Positions 1 through 10,771 are shown, counted from the stretch's first letter. The stretch: DNA of 64,000 nucleotides from Litorivicinus lipolyticus (GCF_009650135.1 NZ_CP045871.1:186001-250000); one strand, 5' to 3'. Made by a program: numbers and translations. The notes: generated by a model from the sequence alone, not told the origin.

Positions 1-840
1 ATAGTCCAACAGGACCCCGACAAAGATCACCAGACCGACGCGGTGGTTGGCGACAAAAGCCGCGAAAATCGTTGAGCGGTCGGCTTTTACTATGCTTTTG
101 TGTTGATTGACGAACAAATTGGCGGCAATGCCCATGCCGAGGATAAATGCGAAGCCTAAGCCGGCCTGCCAACCGGCTAGTGCCCACAGCACCCAAGCTG
201 CCGCTTGTAACACGCCGACCATGCGCTGATCGTTGTCGCCAAAGGCGATTGCGGTGGATTTGATGCCGACCTTTACGTCGTCCGGTTTATCGACCATGGC
301 GTATAGCGTGTCATACGCCAGCGTCCATAGTAGGTTGGCAGCGAACCAGGTCAGGGCGTTGGCACCAATCGGTTGGCCGGCGGCGACAAAGGCCATGACG
401 ATGCCCCAGCTAAAAGCCGCGCCCAAGAACAGCTGTGGGTAGTTTGTAAAGCGCTTGGTAAAGGGGTACAGCGCGGCCAGTGCCACGGCCACGATGCTGG
501 CCAGCCAAACCATGGGTGTCAGCGTCAATACCAAACCAAAGGCCAGCACCATCAGCAGACCAAAGCAGGCTAATGCCTGACGTGGCGACAGTGCGCCGGT
601 GACCAGAGGCCGCTGGCGGGTGCGCTCGACACCACCGTCCCAGTGGCGGTCGGCGTAGTCGTTGATGGCGCAGCCGGCGCTGCGGGTCAAAAACACGCCG
701 AGCGCAAACACCAGCACCATGTGCACACTGGGGTTGCCGTTGTTGGCGACCCAGACCGCAATCAAGGTTGGCCAAAGCAGCACCAGCCAACCGACCGGAC
801 GGTAAAACCGAATTAGGTCCAAGTAAGGTGCCAGCGTCAC
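1..840 (-). CDS. ubiA: 4-hydroxybenzoate octaprenyltransferase (3' end outside window)
   Basis: This integral membrane prenyltransferase attaches the polyprenyl tail to 4-hydroxybenzoate in ubiquinone synthesis. Reading back from the GTG at 838-840 gives an open frame to base 1, about 280 residues, so only a few C-terminal residues are missing. The first Asp-rich motif is visible as NDYADRHWDGGVERT and the second as DKPDDVKVGIKS, both diagnostic of UbiA. The hydrophobic segments between them fit a multi-helix membrane protein. The GTG start overlaps the TGA stop of the upstream HDOD gene as GTGA, so translation is probably coupled. The usual partner ubiC is not next to it on the upstream side. 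Confidence 0.93.
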   Translation of the reverse strand, partial: MTLAPYLDLIRFYRPVGWLVLLWPTLIAVWVANNGNPSVHMVLVFALGVFLTRSAGCAINDYADRHWDGGVERTRQRPLVTGALSPRQALACFGLLMVLAFGLVLTLTPMVWLASIVAVALAALYPFTKRFTNYPQLFLGAAFSWGIVMAFVAAGQPIGANALTWFAANLLWTLAYDTLYAMVDKPDDVKVGIKSTAIAFGDNDQRMVGVLQAAAWVLWALAGWQAGLGFAFILGMGIAANLFVNQHKSIVKADRSTIFAAFVANHRVGLVIFVGVLLDY

Positions 841-2156
841 GCGTCTAAATCCCGGGCCATCGAGTCAAGGTTAGCCGCCCCACCGAGGACCTGAGTCAGT
901 GTGCTGTCCAGCACCGAGCGGGTCAGTCCTAGCTCGTCCAGCAGGGCGTCACTGATGTCGCCAGGTCGGGCTGAGACGCGGCCGTGAGCAGCCAGTAGGC
1001 GGGTCGCCACGAACAGCAATTTTGAGTAGCGCGAATTTTCGGTGTTGACGGTGGGCTGGTGCTGATAGCGCAGGGCGTCACACACGGCCTCGGGCAGTCG
1101 CCAGCTTTCAAGCAACTCGGCGCTCAGCTGTTCGCGCTCCAAACTCAGCAGGTGACGGTCGATATAGCGCGACGGCACATGCGGATTGACCTGCTGGTAA
1201 CGCTCAATGTCCCGGGCCTGATCGGGGAACACGTGGGTCAGCACCAACTGGCCAAAGTTAAACAGCAGTCCGCTTAAGTAGGCCAATCCGACGTTCGGGC
1301 GGTGGTTTGGCGGGATGGCCTGTGCCAGCGCTTGCATGCTTGCCGCGCAGTAAACGCTTTGGGTCCAAAATGAGGGCTCGCCGCGCCGGCCCTTGGGCGG
1401 CGTCACGCTTTTGCCCAGCGACAGCCCCAGCGCCAAGTTAATCACCATGTCGTAGCCGAGCACGCGAATCACGGCGTCGGCGACCGAGGCGACCTGGCCG
1501 GGCGCGGCGTAGTACGGCGAATTGGCCCAGGACACCACCTGCGCGGCCAGCGAGGCATCCGTTTCGACGGCCGCGGCGAGCTCGTTGGTGCCGGCGTCCG
1601 GATCCAGCTTAAGCCGGATGATTTCGGTGGCCGTGTGCGGCAGCGGCGGCATTTCCAGCGTCTCGTCCAGGCGCTTGCGCACGCGCCGGCCGGTCAGGTT
1701 TTCGATCTGGCGGGTGATATGGGCGGTATTTTCCAGCAGCTCCGGCGTCAGTGAGGCCAATGGCCGTGTCAACACATGCACGGCCGTGCGCGGCCAATGG
1801 CTGGCGATCTCGCGTTGGGCCATGGCAACCCAGCCCAGCTCGGTTTCGATGTGCCACATGGGTTGATCGGCCAAGGCCTGGTCGAGCAGGGTCGGCGCGT
1901 TGGCAATACTGGCGCAACTGGCGGCCTGGCCACCGATGTTGAGGGTCACGGGTGAGCCCGCGCTGCGGCTGATGCGGCCGCCTAAAATACGCTCGACCGC
2001 GCCCAAATCCAGCAGCCGGTCGGCGCTGAATAGCAGTTGCAACGGCTGGCCCTGATCGGTGCTGCACAGTACCCCGACCAAGGTTTTTGACGGCGTTGGC
2101 CTGTCGCTTAAAAAATGGGTCTCAGACATGGTCAAATTATAGGCCGATTTGGTCAC
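837..2156 (-). CDS. HDOD-domain protein
   Basis: This 439-residue protein has an HDOD domain in its C-terminal half. It begins near the motif LEMPPLPHTA and continues with DPDAGTNELAAAVETD, VVSWANSPYY and VIRVLGYDMVINLALG. HDOD proteins are non-catalytic relatives of HD phosphohydrolases and usually act in signalling. The first 170 residues form a separate domain of uncertain identity, possibly YbaK-like as in some Pseudomonas HDOD proteins. The GTG at 2156 overlaps the recG stop (GTGA); an ATG at 2129 (MSETHFL) is an alternative start. The gene sits between recG and ubiA on the same strand. The exact signal it handles cannot be read from the sequence. Confidence 0.8.
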   Translation of the reverse strand: MTKSAYNLTMSETHFLSDRPTPSKTLVGVLCSTDQGQPLQLLFSADRLLDLGAVERILGGRISRSAGSPVTLNIGGQAASCASIANAPTLLDQALADQPMWHIETELGWVAMAQREIASHWPRTAVHVLTRPLASLTPELLENTAHITRQIENLTGRRVRKRLDETLEMPPLPHTATEIIRLKLDPDAGTNELAAAVETDASLAAQVVSWANSPYYAAPGQVASVADAVIRVLGYDMVINLALGLSLGKSVTPPKGRRGEPSFWTQSVYCAASMQALAQAIPPNHRPNVGLAYLSGLLFNFGQLVLTHVFPDQARDIERYQQVNPHVPSRYIDRHLLSLEREQLSAELLESWRLPEAVCDALRYQHQPTVNTENSRYSKLLFVATRLLAAHGRVSARPGDISDALLDELGLTRSVLDSTLTQVLGGAANLDSMARDLDA

Positions 2157-4216
2157 ACTTGGGTGTAAATCAGACGCGAGCCGACCCAGCGCTGGATCAG
2201 CTTTTGTGCGCGTTGTGGATCATCCGACAGAAGCCGCTGGGCCAGTTGCGCCGTGACCGGCAATAGGTCGCGGTCGCGCGCCAGGTTAGCGACGCGAAAG
2301 CTGAGGTCGCCGGTTTGGCGAGTACCTAGCATGTCGCCGGGACCGCGCAGCTCCAGGTCCTTTTCAGCAATCACAAAACCGTCGTTACTGTCACGCAGAG
2401 TCTGCAGGCGTTCGCGGCCGTTTTCTGACAGCCCAGGCTCATACATCAGCAGACAATAGCTGGCCCGCCGGCCACGTCCGACACGTCCACGCAGCTGGTG
2501 CAGTTGGGCCAGCCCCAGGCGCTCGGCGTTTTCGATCACAATCAAGTTGGCGTTGGGCACATCGACCCCGACTTCGATCACCGTGGTCGCCACCAGAACC
2601 TGTGTGGCGCCTTGCTTAAAACCTTCCATCGCGGTTTGTTTTTGCTCGGCGCTCATGCGGCCATGGACCAGGTCCACGGTCAGCCCGGGCAGGGCGTCGG
2701 TCAGCCAGGCGTGGCTGGTTTCGGCGGCCTGCGCCGCCAGATGCTCGGACTGCTCGACCAGCGTACAGATCCAATACACCTGGCCGCCCTGGGCGACCAA
2801 ATGGCCGATCCGTTCGGCCACCAAGTCGCGTTTGCGGGCGCTGATGACGCGGGTGTCGATCGGCGTGCGCCCGGGCGGCAATTCGTCGATCACGCTCATG
2901 TCCATGTCCGCGTACAGGCTCATCGCCAGCGTGCGCGGAATGGGGGTCGCGGTCATGATCAGTTGATGCGGGGCTTGGGTGCCGCCTTTGCCGGTCAGCG
3001 CCAGGCGCTGGTGGACCCCAAAGCGGTGTTGTTCGTCGACCACCACCAGTCCTAAATCGGCAAATTCGACACCGTTTTGGAACAGCGCGTGGGTGCCTAC
3101 CGCGATCGCCGCTTGGCCACTGGCCAGTTGGGCCAGGGCGTCGCGCTTGGCCGCGGCTTTCATTGAGCCGGATAGCCAAACCACGCCATAGCCCAAGGGC
3201 TCAAACCAGGCTTTAAAGGCGTCCCGATGCTGCTCGGCCAATATTTCGGTGGGCGCCATCACCGTGATTTGGTGGCCTTGCGCCAACACCGGCAGTGCCG
3301 CCATCGCCGCGACCAGGGTCTTGCCGGCGCCGACATCGCCCTGGATTAATCGGTGCATCGGCTCGGGGCGGTCCAGGTCGGCCTCAATTTCGGCGACCAC
3401 GCGCTGCTGGGCGGCGGTTGGGGTGTACGGCAGTGCGGCGCTGAATCGGGCCTTAAGGGGGGTGTCGAGAGGGCAGCGCGGGGCCGGCTTTTGCTTGCGG
3501 ATGGCTTTGCGCTCCAGCAGCGCCAAACGGTGCCCCAACAATTCCTCGATCACCAGGCGCGAGCGCTCCGGGGCGTCTTCGAAGCGTGCCCATTGGGCCG
3601 GCGTGGGGTGGTGCAGGCGCTTCAATGACTGCAATAGATCCGGCAGCTGAAACTCGGCCTCGATGTCGGCGGGAATCAGCGGCTCTAATAGACCATGCGC
3701 CTCGACAAAGCTGAGCGACTGGGCGACCAGTTTGCGCAGGCTTTTTTGCTGCAGCCCATCGGTGATCGGATAGATCGGGTCCAGCGTATCGCTCAGTGTG
3801 ATCAGATCGTGTTCGCCGAATTGAATTTCCGGGTGAACCATTTCCAGCGAATGGGCGCCGACTCGTGCCTCGCCAAAGCAGCGCAAGGCGTCGGCGTTTT
3901 CCAGTGACGTGCGCATGCCGCGCGAATAGTGAAACAGTCGCAGGGTCAGGGTGCCGGTGGCGTCGCCGACGGTCACCAGTAGGCTGCGGCGCTGACCCAT
4001 GACTTCACGGATACCGATTTTTCGGCCCTCGATCAGCACCCGCATGCTGGGCTGTAATGACGCAATCGGTGCCACGCGGGTGCGGTCTTCATAGCGCAGG
4101 GGCAAGTGAAAGGCCAGGTCCAGGATCGAGTGGACGTGTAGTTTGCTGAGCTTTTCGAGGACCTTGGGGCCGACCCCGGTCAGCTGTGACAGCGACAGGT
4201 CCGCAGCCTCGCTCAT
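2153..4216 (-). CDS. recG: ATP-dependent DNA helicase RecG
   Basis: RecG reverses stalled replication forks and migrates branched DNA. The 687-residue product has the N-terminal wedge/OB region (LTGVGPKVLEKL, LPLRYEDRT), Walker A GDVGAGKTLVA, the DEQHRFG motif (the DExH equivalent), MTATPIPRTLA, and the C-terminal helicase motifs ATTVIEVGVDVPNA and QLRGRVGRG. The length is normal for the family. The start at 4216 (MSEAADLS) is chosen over an upstream ATG because it overlaps the oxyR stop as ATGA and aligns with RecG N-termini. An oxyR-recG arrangement is known in Pseudomonas, where the two are co-transcribed. Confidence 0.97.
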   Translation of the reverse strand: MSEAADLSLSQLTGVGPKVLEKLSKLHVHSILDLAFHLPLRYEDRTRVAPIASLQPSMRVLIEGRKIGIREVMGQRRSLLVTVGDATGTLTLRLFHYSRGMRTSLENADALRCFGEARVGAHSLEMVHPEIQFGEHDLITLSDTLDPIYPITDGLQQKSLRKLVAQSLSFVEAHGLLEPLIPADIEAEFQLPDLLQSLKRLHHPTPAQWARFEDAPERSRLVIEELLGHRLALLERKAIRKQKPAPRCPLDTPLKARFSAALPYTPTAAQQRVVAEIEADLDRPEPMHRLIQGDVGAGKTLVAAMAALPVLAQGHQITVMAPTEILAEQHRDAFKAWFEPLGYGVVWLSGSMKAAAKRDALAQLASGQAAIAVGTHALFQNGVEFADLGLVVVDEQHRFGVHQRLALTGKGGTQAPHQLIMTATPIPRTLAMSLYADMDMSVIDELPPGRTPIDTRVISARKRDLVAERIGHLVAQGGQVYWICTLVEQSEHLAAQAAETSHAWLTDALPGLTVDLVHGRMSAEQKQTAMEGFKQGATQVLVATTVIEVGVDVPNANLIVIENAERLGLAQLHQLRGRVGRGRRASYCLLMYEPGLSENGRERLQTLRDSNDGFVIAEKDLELRGPGDMLGTRQTGDLSFRVANLARDRDLLPVTAQLAQRLLSDDPQRAQKLIQRWVGSRLIYTQV

Positions 4217-5133
4217 GCGTCGACCGGCTCGGCATTGAGATCGCGCGCCAGTGCCTTCAATAGCTGGGCCATCAGCGTAATCGCCCCGGGACGCGGGAAG
4301 CTTGCGCGCCACGCCAGCGCGACCGTGCGCTTCATGTCGGCTTCGGCAAAGGGCTTGTTGACCAGGTGCCCGGGCGCGTAGCGATCGGTGCCGATTGCAG
4401 AGCAGGGGAGCACGCTGATGCCGAGGCCGCCGGCGACCATGTGACGTAGGGTTTCAAGGCTGGAGCTTTCGCGGTTGTGGTTGGCGCTCAGGCGCTCGCC
4501 CAATCCCGGGCAGGCGGACAGTATTTGATCGCGCAAACAGTGGCCTTCACCCAGCAGCATCAGGTCATCGCGGTTGAGGTCGGCCTTGGCGATGCTGGTT
4601 TTGCTGGCCAGCGGGTCGCTGTGGTTCATCACCACTTCGAAATGTTCGTCGTACAGCGGCAGGGTCAAGACGTCGACCTCGGTGAACGGCAGCGCGACGA
4701 TGGCGGCGTCCAATTCACCCCGGCGCAGTCGTTCTCTAAGCTGGGCGGTGTAGGCCTCTTCGATAATCACCGGCATGTCGGGTGCGGCGTCGAGTGCGCG
4801 CGGGATCAAGGATGGGAATAGATAAGGGCCGACGGTGTGAATGGCGCCGAGGCGAAATGCGCCGGTCAGGGGGTCGCGCTGCTGGCTTGCCATCTGGGCA
4901 AAGTCATGGGCATGCTCCAACACGCGTTGGGCCTGCAATACCAGCGGCTCGGCACTGGGCATCAGGCGCACACCGGCACGGGCGCGTTCAAATAACGCCA
5001 GCCCCAGCTCATCTTCCAAGCGCTTGATACCGGCGCTCAGGGTGGGCTGGGATACGAAGCAGCGCTCGGCGGCGCGGCCAAAATGTTTTTCTTGGGCAAG
5101 GGCTACAAAGTAGCGAAGGCCAGTAAGGGTCAT
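4213..5133 (-). CDS. oxyR: Peroxide-sensing LysR-type regulator OxyR
   Basis: The 306-residue product is a LysR regulator with an N-terminal winged helix-turn-helix (HFGRAAERCFVSQPTLSAGI) and a periplasmic-binding-protein-like sensor domain. Counting from the ATG at 5133, the redox cysteine of GHCLRDQ is residue 199 and the second cysteine is residue 208. These are the same positions as the peroxide-sensing pair of E. coli OxyR, which confirms both the identity and the start codon. It should activate catalase and peroxidase genes on H2O2 exposure. recG follows with an ATGA overlap. Its start lies only 4 bp from the divergent GTG start of the next gene, so its promoter must lie inside that gene. 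Confidence 0.96.
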   Translation of the reverse strand: MTLTGLRYFVALAQEKHFGRAAERCFVSQPTLSAGIKRLEDELGLALFERARAGVRLMPSAEPLVLQAQRVLEHAHDFAQMASQQRDPLTGAFRLGAIHTVGPYLFPSLIPRALDAAPDMPVIIEEAYTAQLRERLRRGELDAAIVALPFTEVDVLTLPLYDEHFEVVMNHSDPLASKTSIAKADLNRDDLMLLGEGHCLRDQILSACPGLGERLSANHNRESSSLETLRHMVAGGLGISVLPCSAIGTDRYAPGHLVNKPFAEADMKRTVALAWRASFPRPGAITLMAQLLKALARDLNAEPVDA

Positions 5134-5137
5134 AAGT

Positions 5138-6007
5138 GTGACGCAATTAAATCGATGCCTCATTCTGGGGGCAGGGGCGCTAGGCATCAAGCTGGGTTTG
5201 CAGCTGCAGCAGGTCGGTCACGAGGTGATTGGCATTCGGCGCAACCCGAGCCGCATTCCGCCGGGGCTAACCGGTGTGGCTGGGGACCTCTCGGACCCGG
5301 CCGGCCTGACCTCGATTTGGCGCCGGCATTTGCCGCCCGACGGCGGTGAGCTGTGCTTGATACTGACCCCGGATGGGGGCACGGAAGCGGCCTATCGGCG
5401 GACCTTTGTGGAAGGACTGGTGAATGTGGTCGAGTCATTGCGCGTGGCGGACCGTCGTCCGCATGTGACCTTTGTGTCGTCCACCAGCGTTTTTGGTGAC
5501 TTGGAAGGCGAGGTCAATGAGTTGAGCGCGGTGGCCCCCAAAGCGCCAGGCGCCAAAATACTTTGGCAGGCCGAGCAGTGGCTGGCCGGCCAGGACCTGA
5601 AGTTAACCCGGGTCCGTTTTAGTGGGATTTATGGGCCCTCACGCCTGCGCCTGATCGATAACGTGCGCGCGGGTTTGGTGCCGGGCGTGGCCAATGCGCC
5701 GACCAACCGAATTCACGAAGACGACTGCGTTGGGCTGTTGCGCTGCATTGTGCGCTCCGCTCAGGCGGGGCTGGCGGTGCCTGGGCTGATTCATGGTACG
5801 GACGAAGACCAGGCCACGCTGGGCCAGGTGTGCGCCTACATTGCGCGCAAGCTTGAGCTGCCGTTGCCGGCGTTTGATGGCGTCCCCAGTCGCCGCGGCG
5901 GGCGGCGCTGGGTCAACTCATTGGGTATTGATGCGCTGGGGTACCAGCTGCTGTACCCCGATCACCAAAGCGGCTATCAACAGGTGTTGTCGACGCTGCC
6001 GCGCTGA
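5138..6007 (+). CDS. YeeZ-like NAD(P)-dependent epimerase/dehydratase family protein
   Basis: This 289-residue protein has an N-terminal Rossmann motif (LILGAGALGIKLG), an SSTSVFGD segment and a conserved IYGPSR motif, as in E. coli YeeZ and related extended short-chain dehydrogenases. The usual YxxxK catalytic pair is not obvious. The family has no firmly established substrate, so the role is unknown. The GTG start at 5138 is required to include the first beta strand; an AAGGG Shine-Dalgarno-like sequence lies 9 bases upstream, inside oxyR. The gene is divergent from oxyR with a 4-bp gap and converges on ridA, its stop one base from the ridA stop. Confidence 0.82.
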   Translation: MTQLNRCLILGAGALGIKLGLQLQQVGHEVIGIRRNPSRIPPGLTGVAGDLSDPAGLTSIWRRHLPPDGGELCLILTPDGGTEAAYRRTFVEGLVNVVESLRVADRRPHVTFVSSTSVFGDLEGEVNELSAVAPKAPGAKILWQAEQWLAGQDLKLTRVRFSGIYGPSRLRLIDNVRAGLVPGVANAPTNRIHEDDCVGLLRCIVRSAQAGLAVPGLIHGTDEDQATLGQVCAYIARKLELPLPAFDGVPSRRGGRRWVNSLGIDALGYQLLYPDHQSGYQQVLSTLPR

Positions 6008-6008
6008 C

Positions 6009-6392
6009 TTAATGCAGCTCTAGGACGCCGTCCATTTCGATGCTGGCGCCTTTCGGCAGTGCCGAAATTTCGATTGCCGCGCGCGCCGGGTAGGGCTGGG
6101 TGAAGTGCTGGGCCATGATCTCGTTGACCGTGGCAAAGTTCGACAAATCGGTCATGAAGATATTCAGCTTGGCGATGTCGTTGAGCGTGCCACCGGCCGC
6201 TTCACAGACGGCGCTCAAGTTGTTGAAGACCTGGTGAACCTGGCCTTCAAAGTCCTCGACCAGTTCCATGGTCGCCGGCACCAGCGGGATCTGACCGGAC
6301 AGGTACACGGTTTTACCGACTTTGACGGCTTGACTGTAGGTGCCGACGGCGGCGGGGGCTTGGTCGGTGTGGATAACGCTACGGTTGCTCAT
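6009..6392 (-). CDS. ridA: 2-iminobutanoate/2-iminopropanoate deaminase RidA
   Basis: RidA hydrolyses reactive enamine/imine intermediates released by PLP enzymes and so protects the cell from 2-aminoacrylate damage. The 127-residue product has the family length and motifs, including [20 protein letters not shown] and the conserved arginine in [16 protein letters not shown]. The start at 6392 (MSNRSVIHT) is preceded by an AGGAAG ribosome binding site; a longer frame upstream lacks homology to the family. It follows spoT closely on the same strand, a common arrangement in gammaproteobacteria. Confidence 0.95.
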   Translation of the reverse strand: MSNRSVIHTDQAPAAVGTYSQAVKVGKTVYLSGQIPLVPATMELVEDFEGQVHQVFNNLSAVCEAAGGTLNDIAKLNIFMTDLSNFATVNEIMAQHFTQPYPARAAIEISALPKGASIEMDGVLELH

Positions 6393-6406
6393 AAAACTTC
6401 CTAAAG

Positions 6407-8494
6407 TTATTTGCCGCGGCTGATGCCGAGGACGCATTTTTGGGCCCGCAGTCGGCGCATGACCCGAGATAGGTGCAGTCGATCGCGTACGCTGACGGCG
6501 ATACGAACGACGCTAAGGCGGGCGTCACGCTCTTCGCGTGTAATGCCCTCGATGCTGGCGTCAGCATCAGCGATGGCCGCGGCCATCTGAGCGATCACGC
6601 CGTTGGTGTTCTCGACTTCGATGGTCAAATAGGTTTCGAACTCGCCTTGGACATCGTCCGCCCAGGTCACCGCCACCGTGCGCTCGGGGTCGCTTAGCGT
6701 TTCGGCAATGTTGCGGCAGCGCTCGCGATGCACAACGACGCCCTTGCCGCGGCTGACACTGCCGATAATCGGGTCACCGGCGATCGGCATGCAGCATTTG
6801 CCGTAGGAAATGACTACACCTTCGGTGCCAGCAATGGCCAGCGGTTTGTCACCTGCCTCGGCGGTTAGCTCGCCGCTTAAGCGGTTGGCGATGGTTAGGG
6901 CAAAGCGGTCGCCCAGGCCAATTTGCTCCAACAGGGTTTCCCAGGTTTCGGCGCTGTAGACCTCGAGCACTTCGCTGCGCTGCTCGTCGGTAATGTCGTC
7001 GTGGGACAGGCCAAAGGAGGTCAGGGCACGGCCCAACAGGCGCTCGCCCAGCTTGATGGATTCGCTGCGCTGGCGTGTTTTCAGGGTGTGTCGAATGGCG
7101 GCGCGGGCTTTGCCGGTGGTGACAAAGTTGAGCCAGTCGGACGAGGGTCGTGCATTGGGTGCGGTCAGCACTTCAACGGTTTGACCGCTTTCGAGTGGTC
7201 GCGACAACGGCGCCAGCGTCCGATCAACGCGGCAGGCCACACAGCGGTTGCCGACATCCGTGTGCACGGCATAGGCAAAGTCGACCGCGGTGGCGCCGCG
7301 CTGCAGTTCCAGTATTTTGCCTTTCGGCGTGAACACATAGACCTCGTCCGGGAACAGGTCGACTTTCGCGTTCTCGATAAATTCGAGGCTGTCGCCGGCG
7401 CGCTGTTGCAGCTCCATCAAATCGCGGACCCAGCGATGGGCGCGATCCGAGGTGCCGCCGTCCTGGCCCTCTTTGTAGAGCCAATGCGCGGCAATACCGA
7501 CCGCCGCCATCCGCTCCATTTCTTCGGTCCGAATTTGGATCTCGATGGGGATGCCGTGCATGCCCACCAGCGTCGTGTGCAGTGACTGGTAGCCGTTGGC
7601 TTTGGGGATGGCAATGTAGTCTTTGAAGCGACCGACGCGGGGCTTGAACAGACCGTGCATGGCGCCCAGCACGCGGTAGCAGTCATCCACCGACTCGGTA
7701 ATCACGCGGAAGCCGTAAACATCCATGATTTCGGCGAAGCTTTTGTGCTGGTCTTTCATTTTGCGGTAGATCGAGTTGGCTTTTTTCTCGCGGCCGATGA
7801 CATGGCCTTTGAGGCCAAATTCGGCCAGCCGGTTTTCAATCGACGTGGCGATTTCCTCGACCACGCGTTTGCGGTTGCCGGCAATTTTAGCGACTGCTTG
7901 TTCAAGCCGCCCCAAGCGCATGGGGTGCAGGGCGCGGTACGACAGCTCCTGCATTTCGCTGCGCATTTCGTACATGCCTAAACGGTTGGCAATGGGGGCG
8001 TAGATGTCCAGAGTCTCGCGGCCAATGCGCCGGCGCTTCTCCGGTTTTAGGGCGCCGATGGTGCGCATGTTGTGCAGCCGGTCGGCCAGTTTGACCATGA
8101 CCACACGAATGTCCTTGGCCATGGCCAGCGCCATTTTTTGAAAGTTTTCGGCTTGCTGCTCGGCGGCGGTTTCGAACTGGATATGGGTCAGTTTACTGAC
8201 GCCGTCGACCAGGTCCGCTACGGGGGCTCCAAATTGCGCCGTCAAGGCACGCTTGGACACGCCGGTATCTTCGATAACGTCGTGCAGCAAGGCCGCTTGC
8301 AGGCTTTGATGGTCCATGCGCATGTCCGCCAGCACACCGGCCACCGCGAGGGGGTGGATGATGTACGGCTCGCCGGAGCGGCGTGACTGACCGGTGTGGG
8401 CTTGTTCGGAATAGAAGTAGGCCCTGCGCACTTGGCGGATTTGCTCGAAATCGAGGTAGTCCGCCAGGCTATTGCACAGTGAGTCGATGGTCAT
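6407..8494 (-). CDS. spoT: Bifunctional (p)ppGpp synthetase/hydrolase SpoT
   Basis: The 695-residue protein controls the alarmone (p)ppGpp. Its N-terminal HD hydrolase domain is intact ([21 protein letters not shown]). The synthetase domain carries [19 protein letters not shown]. The TGS domain ([23 protein letters not shown]) and a C-terminal ACT domain follow. The retained HD motif and overall length indicate SpoT rather than the synthetase-only RelA. It lies in the conserved gmk-rpoZ-spoT-ridA order. Omega (rpoZ) is a RelA/SpoT-linked RNA polymerase subunit in proteobacteria, which fits the neighbourhood. Confidence 0.97.
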   Translation of the reverse strand: MTIDSLCNSLADYLDFEQIRQVRRAYFYSEQAHTGQSRRSGEPYIIHPLAVAGVLADMRMDHQSLQAALLHDVIEDTGVSKRALTAQFGAPVADLVDGVSKLTHIQFETAAEQQAENFQKMALAMAKDIRVVMVKLADRLHNMRTIGALKPEKRRRIGRETLDIYAPIANRLGMYEMRSEMQELSYRALHPMRLGRLEQAVAKIAGNRKRVVEEIATSIENRLAEFGLKGHVIGREKKANSIYRKMKDQHKSFAEIMDVYGFRVITESVDDCYRVLGAMHGLFKPRVGRFKDYIAIPKANGYQSLHTTLVGMHGIPIEIQIRTEEMERMAAVGIAAHWLYKEGQDGGTSDRAHRWVRDLMELQQRAGDSLEFIENAKVDLFPDEVYVFTPKGKILELQRGATAVDFAYAVHTDVGNRCVACRVDRTLAPLSRPLESGQTVEVLTAPNARPSSDWLNFVTTGKARAAIRHTLKTRQRSESIKLGERLLGRALTSFGLSHDDITDEQRSEVLEVYSAETWETLLEQIGLGDRFALTIANRLSGELTAEAGDKPLAIAGTEGVVISYGKCCMPIAGDPIIGSVSRGKGVVVHRERCRNIAETLSDPERTVAVTWADDVQGEFETYLTIEVENTNGVIAQMAAAIADADASIEGITREERDARLSVVRIAVSVRDRLHLSRVMRRLRAQKCVLGISRGK

Positions 8495-8503
8495 CGACAG
8501 GTC

Positions 8504-8800
8504 TTAGGCGTCGTAGGAGTGGTGATCCAGGTGGCTGCTGGTTTTACGCATTTCTTCGCGTGCAGCGTCCTCGGCAGCTTGCTGGCGATCTGCTTCGTCC
8601 TGGGCGGCCATAAAGTCACGGTTGACCTTGTTTTCGGCGATTTCACGCAAGGCCAATACTGTCGGTTTGTCGTTTTCAAGCGCGACCATGGGCTCTTTGC
8701 CCTGGACGGCGATCTGACGGGCGCGACGCGAAGCCAGCATGACCAACTCAAAACGGTTTTCTACGTTGTCCAAGCAGTCTTCAACGGTTACTCGTGCCAT
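8504..8800 (-). CDS. rpoZ: RNA polymerase omega subunit
   Basis: Omega binds the beta' subunit, helps assemble RNA polymerase and forms part of one ppGpp-binding site. The 98-residue product starts [20 protein letters not shown] and contains ASRRARQI, both typical of RpoZ. The start at 8800 is favoured over a frame beginning five codons earlier because it matches the family N-terminus. The C-terminal tail is rich in Ala, Glu and His, as is usual for this variable region. It sits between gmk and spoT in the conserved order. Confidence 0.96.
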   Translation of the reverse strand: MARVTVEDCLDNVENRFELVMLASRRARQIAVQGKEPMVALENDKPTVLALREIAENKVNRDFMAAQDEADRQQAAEDAAREEMRKTSSHLDHHSYDA

Positions 8801-8835
8801 TCGGTGATTCTCCAAAAAAGTGGTAGTAGCGTAGT

Positions 8836-9483
8836 TTAGCCCAGATCGGTCGTCGGCAACAGTTTTGCAAGCAACGGCGCAATTTTAGGTGCGTAATGCG
8901 TGGTTCGGCTGCGCCGGGCGGTGACGATGGTGGCCAATTGATCCAGCGCGGTATCGAAATCGTCGTTGACCACCAGGTAATCAAATTCGTGCCAATGCTT
9001 GATCTCGTTTTCCGACGTGTCCATGCGCGCCGCGATGACCTCGGCGCTGTCGGTGCCGCGTCCGGTCAGGCGACGTTCGAGCTCTTCGCGCGACGGCGGC
9101 AGGATGAAAATGGACTGGGCGGAGGGCATCCGTGACTTGATTTGCTGGGCCCCTTGCCAATCAATTTCCAACAGCACGTCGTGGCCTTTGTTGAGGTGCA
9201 ACTCGACCGCGGCGCGGCTGGTGCCGTAGCGGTACTTGAAGCCAAACACCTGGGCGTGCTCCAAAAAGGCTTCGTGATAAACCATATCGACAAAGGTGGC
9301 GTCGTCGACAAAGTGGTATTCGCGGCCGTCAATTTCACCCGGTCGTGGGTTTCGCGTGGTGTGGCTGACGGAGAGGTATAGGTTGTCCATGCGTTCGAGC
9401 AGGGCACGGGTCAGGCTGGATTTTCCGGCGCCGGAGGGCGCGGCGACGACAAACAAGGCGCCTTGGGGGGTCAATGATTTCAT
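8836..9483 (-). CDS. gmk: Guanylate kinase
   Basis: The enzyme phosphorylates GMP to GDP using ATP. The 215-residue protein has the P-loop [14 protein letters not shown] near the N-terminus, the GMP-binding segments [14 protein letters not shown] and EYHFV, and the conserved stretch [11 protein letters not shown]. The length is normal for bacterial Gmk. It is the first gene of the gmk-rpoZ-spoT-ridA group. The yicC gene that usually lies next to gmk is absent; a decayed remnant of unrelated genes occupies that position instead. Confidence 0.97.
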   Translation of the reverse strand: MKSLTPQGALFVVAAPSGAGKSSLTRALLERMDNLYLSVSHTTRNPRPGEIDGREYHFVDDATFVDMVYHEAFLEHAQVFGFKYRYGTSRAAVELHLNKGHDVLLEIDWQGAQQIKSRMPSAQSIFILPPSREELERRLTGRGTDSAEVIAARMDTSENEIKHWHEFDYLVVNDDFDTALDQLATIVTARRSRTTHYAPKIAPLLAKLLPTTDLG

Positions 9484-9492
9484 CGATGGAGT

Positions 9493-9930
<438 letters not shown>

Positions 9931-10051
9931 TCAGGGTCTCCAATTTTGAAGCGGATGGCCGGCTTTTAGCATGAAGCAATCGCGCCTTGCCACCCTTGCG
10001 CGTAACGCGCGAGTCGGTATGGTGGCGGCTCAACGTCATCCAGGAGCCAGC

Positions 10052-10771
10052 ATGCGCCCAAGCCAACGAGCCGTCGACCAACTACGCGACATCCAAATCG
10101 AACGTAATTTCACCTGCCACGCCGAGGGCAGTGTGCTGATCAGCATTGGGCGGACGCGGGTATTGTGCACGGCCACGATCGAGGAAAGCGTGCCACGTTT
10201 CCTGCGTGGCAAAGGTCAGGGGTGGATCACCGCTGAGTACGGCATGTTGCCGCGCTCGACGCACACGCGTATGGGCCGTGAGGCGGCGCGTGGCAAGCAG
10301 CAAGGCCGTACGGTCGAGATTCAGCGCCTGATCGGACGCTCGCTGCGGGCCATGATCGACTTAAAGAAACTTGGCGAACGCCAGATCACGATTGATTGCG
10401 ACGTATTGCAGGCGGACGGCGGCACGCGGTGTGCGGCCATTACCGGCGCGGCGATTGCGGTGGTCGATGCGCTGAATCGACTGCAGCGCGACAAGCGCTT
10501 AAAAGAGGACCCGGTCATCGGCATGATGTCCGCGATCAGTGTTGGCGTTTACAAGGGCACGCCGGTGCTGGATCTAGACTACGACGAGGACTCCAGTGCT
10601 GACACCGACATGAACGTGATCGCGCTTGAGGGTAAGGGATTGGTTGAAATTCAGGGCACGGCGGAGGGCGAGGTATTCGATCGCAGTCAGTTAAATCTGC
10701 TGTTGGACCTGGCCGAAACCGGAACCCAGGCGTTGTTTGACGCCCAGCGCGCGGCTCTGGCCCAGGGCTGA
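10052..10771 (+). CDS. rph: Ribonuclease PH
   Basis: RNase PH is a phosphorolytic 3'-5' exoribonuclease that trims tRNA 3' ends. The 239-residue product starts [20 protein letters not shown] and carries [23 protein letters not shown] and [12 protein letters not shown], all typical of the family. The start at 10052, preceded by CAGGAG, is preferred to an in-frame upstream ATG at 9971 because it gives the standard N-terminus. It converges on crc with no intergenic base between the two stop codons. Confidence 0.97.
   Translation: MRPSQRAVDQLRDIQIERNFTCHAEGSVLISIGRTRVLCTATIEESVPRFLRGKGQGWITAEYGMLPRSTHTRMGREAARGKQQGRTVEIQRLIGRSLRAMIDLKKLGERQITIDCDVLQADGGTRCAAITGAAIAVVDALNRLQRDKRLKEDPVIGMMSAISVGVYKGTPVLDLDYDEDSSADTDMNVIALEGKGLVEIQGTAEGEVFDRSQLNLLLDLAETGTQALFDAQRAALAQG

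Noticed and set aside
410..790. 126-codon open frame antisense-phase within ubiA
   Set aside because: It is on the same strand as ubiA but in another frame; the ubiA frame carries both Asp-rich motifs, while this frame gives an Arg-rich peptide without family features.
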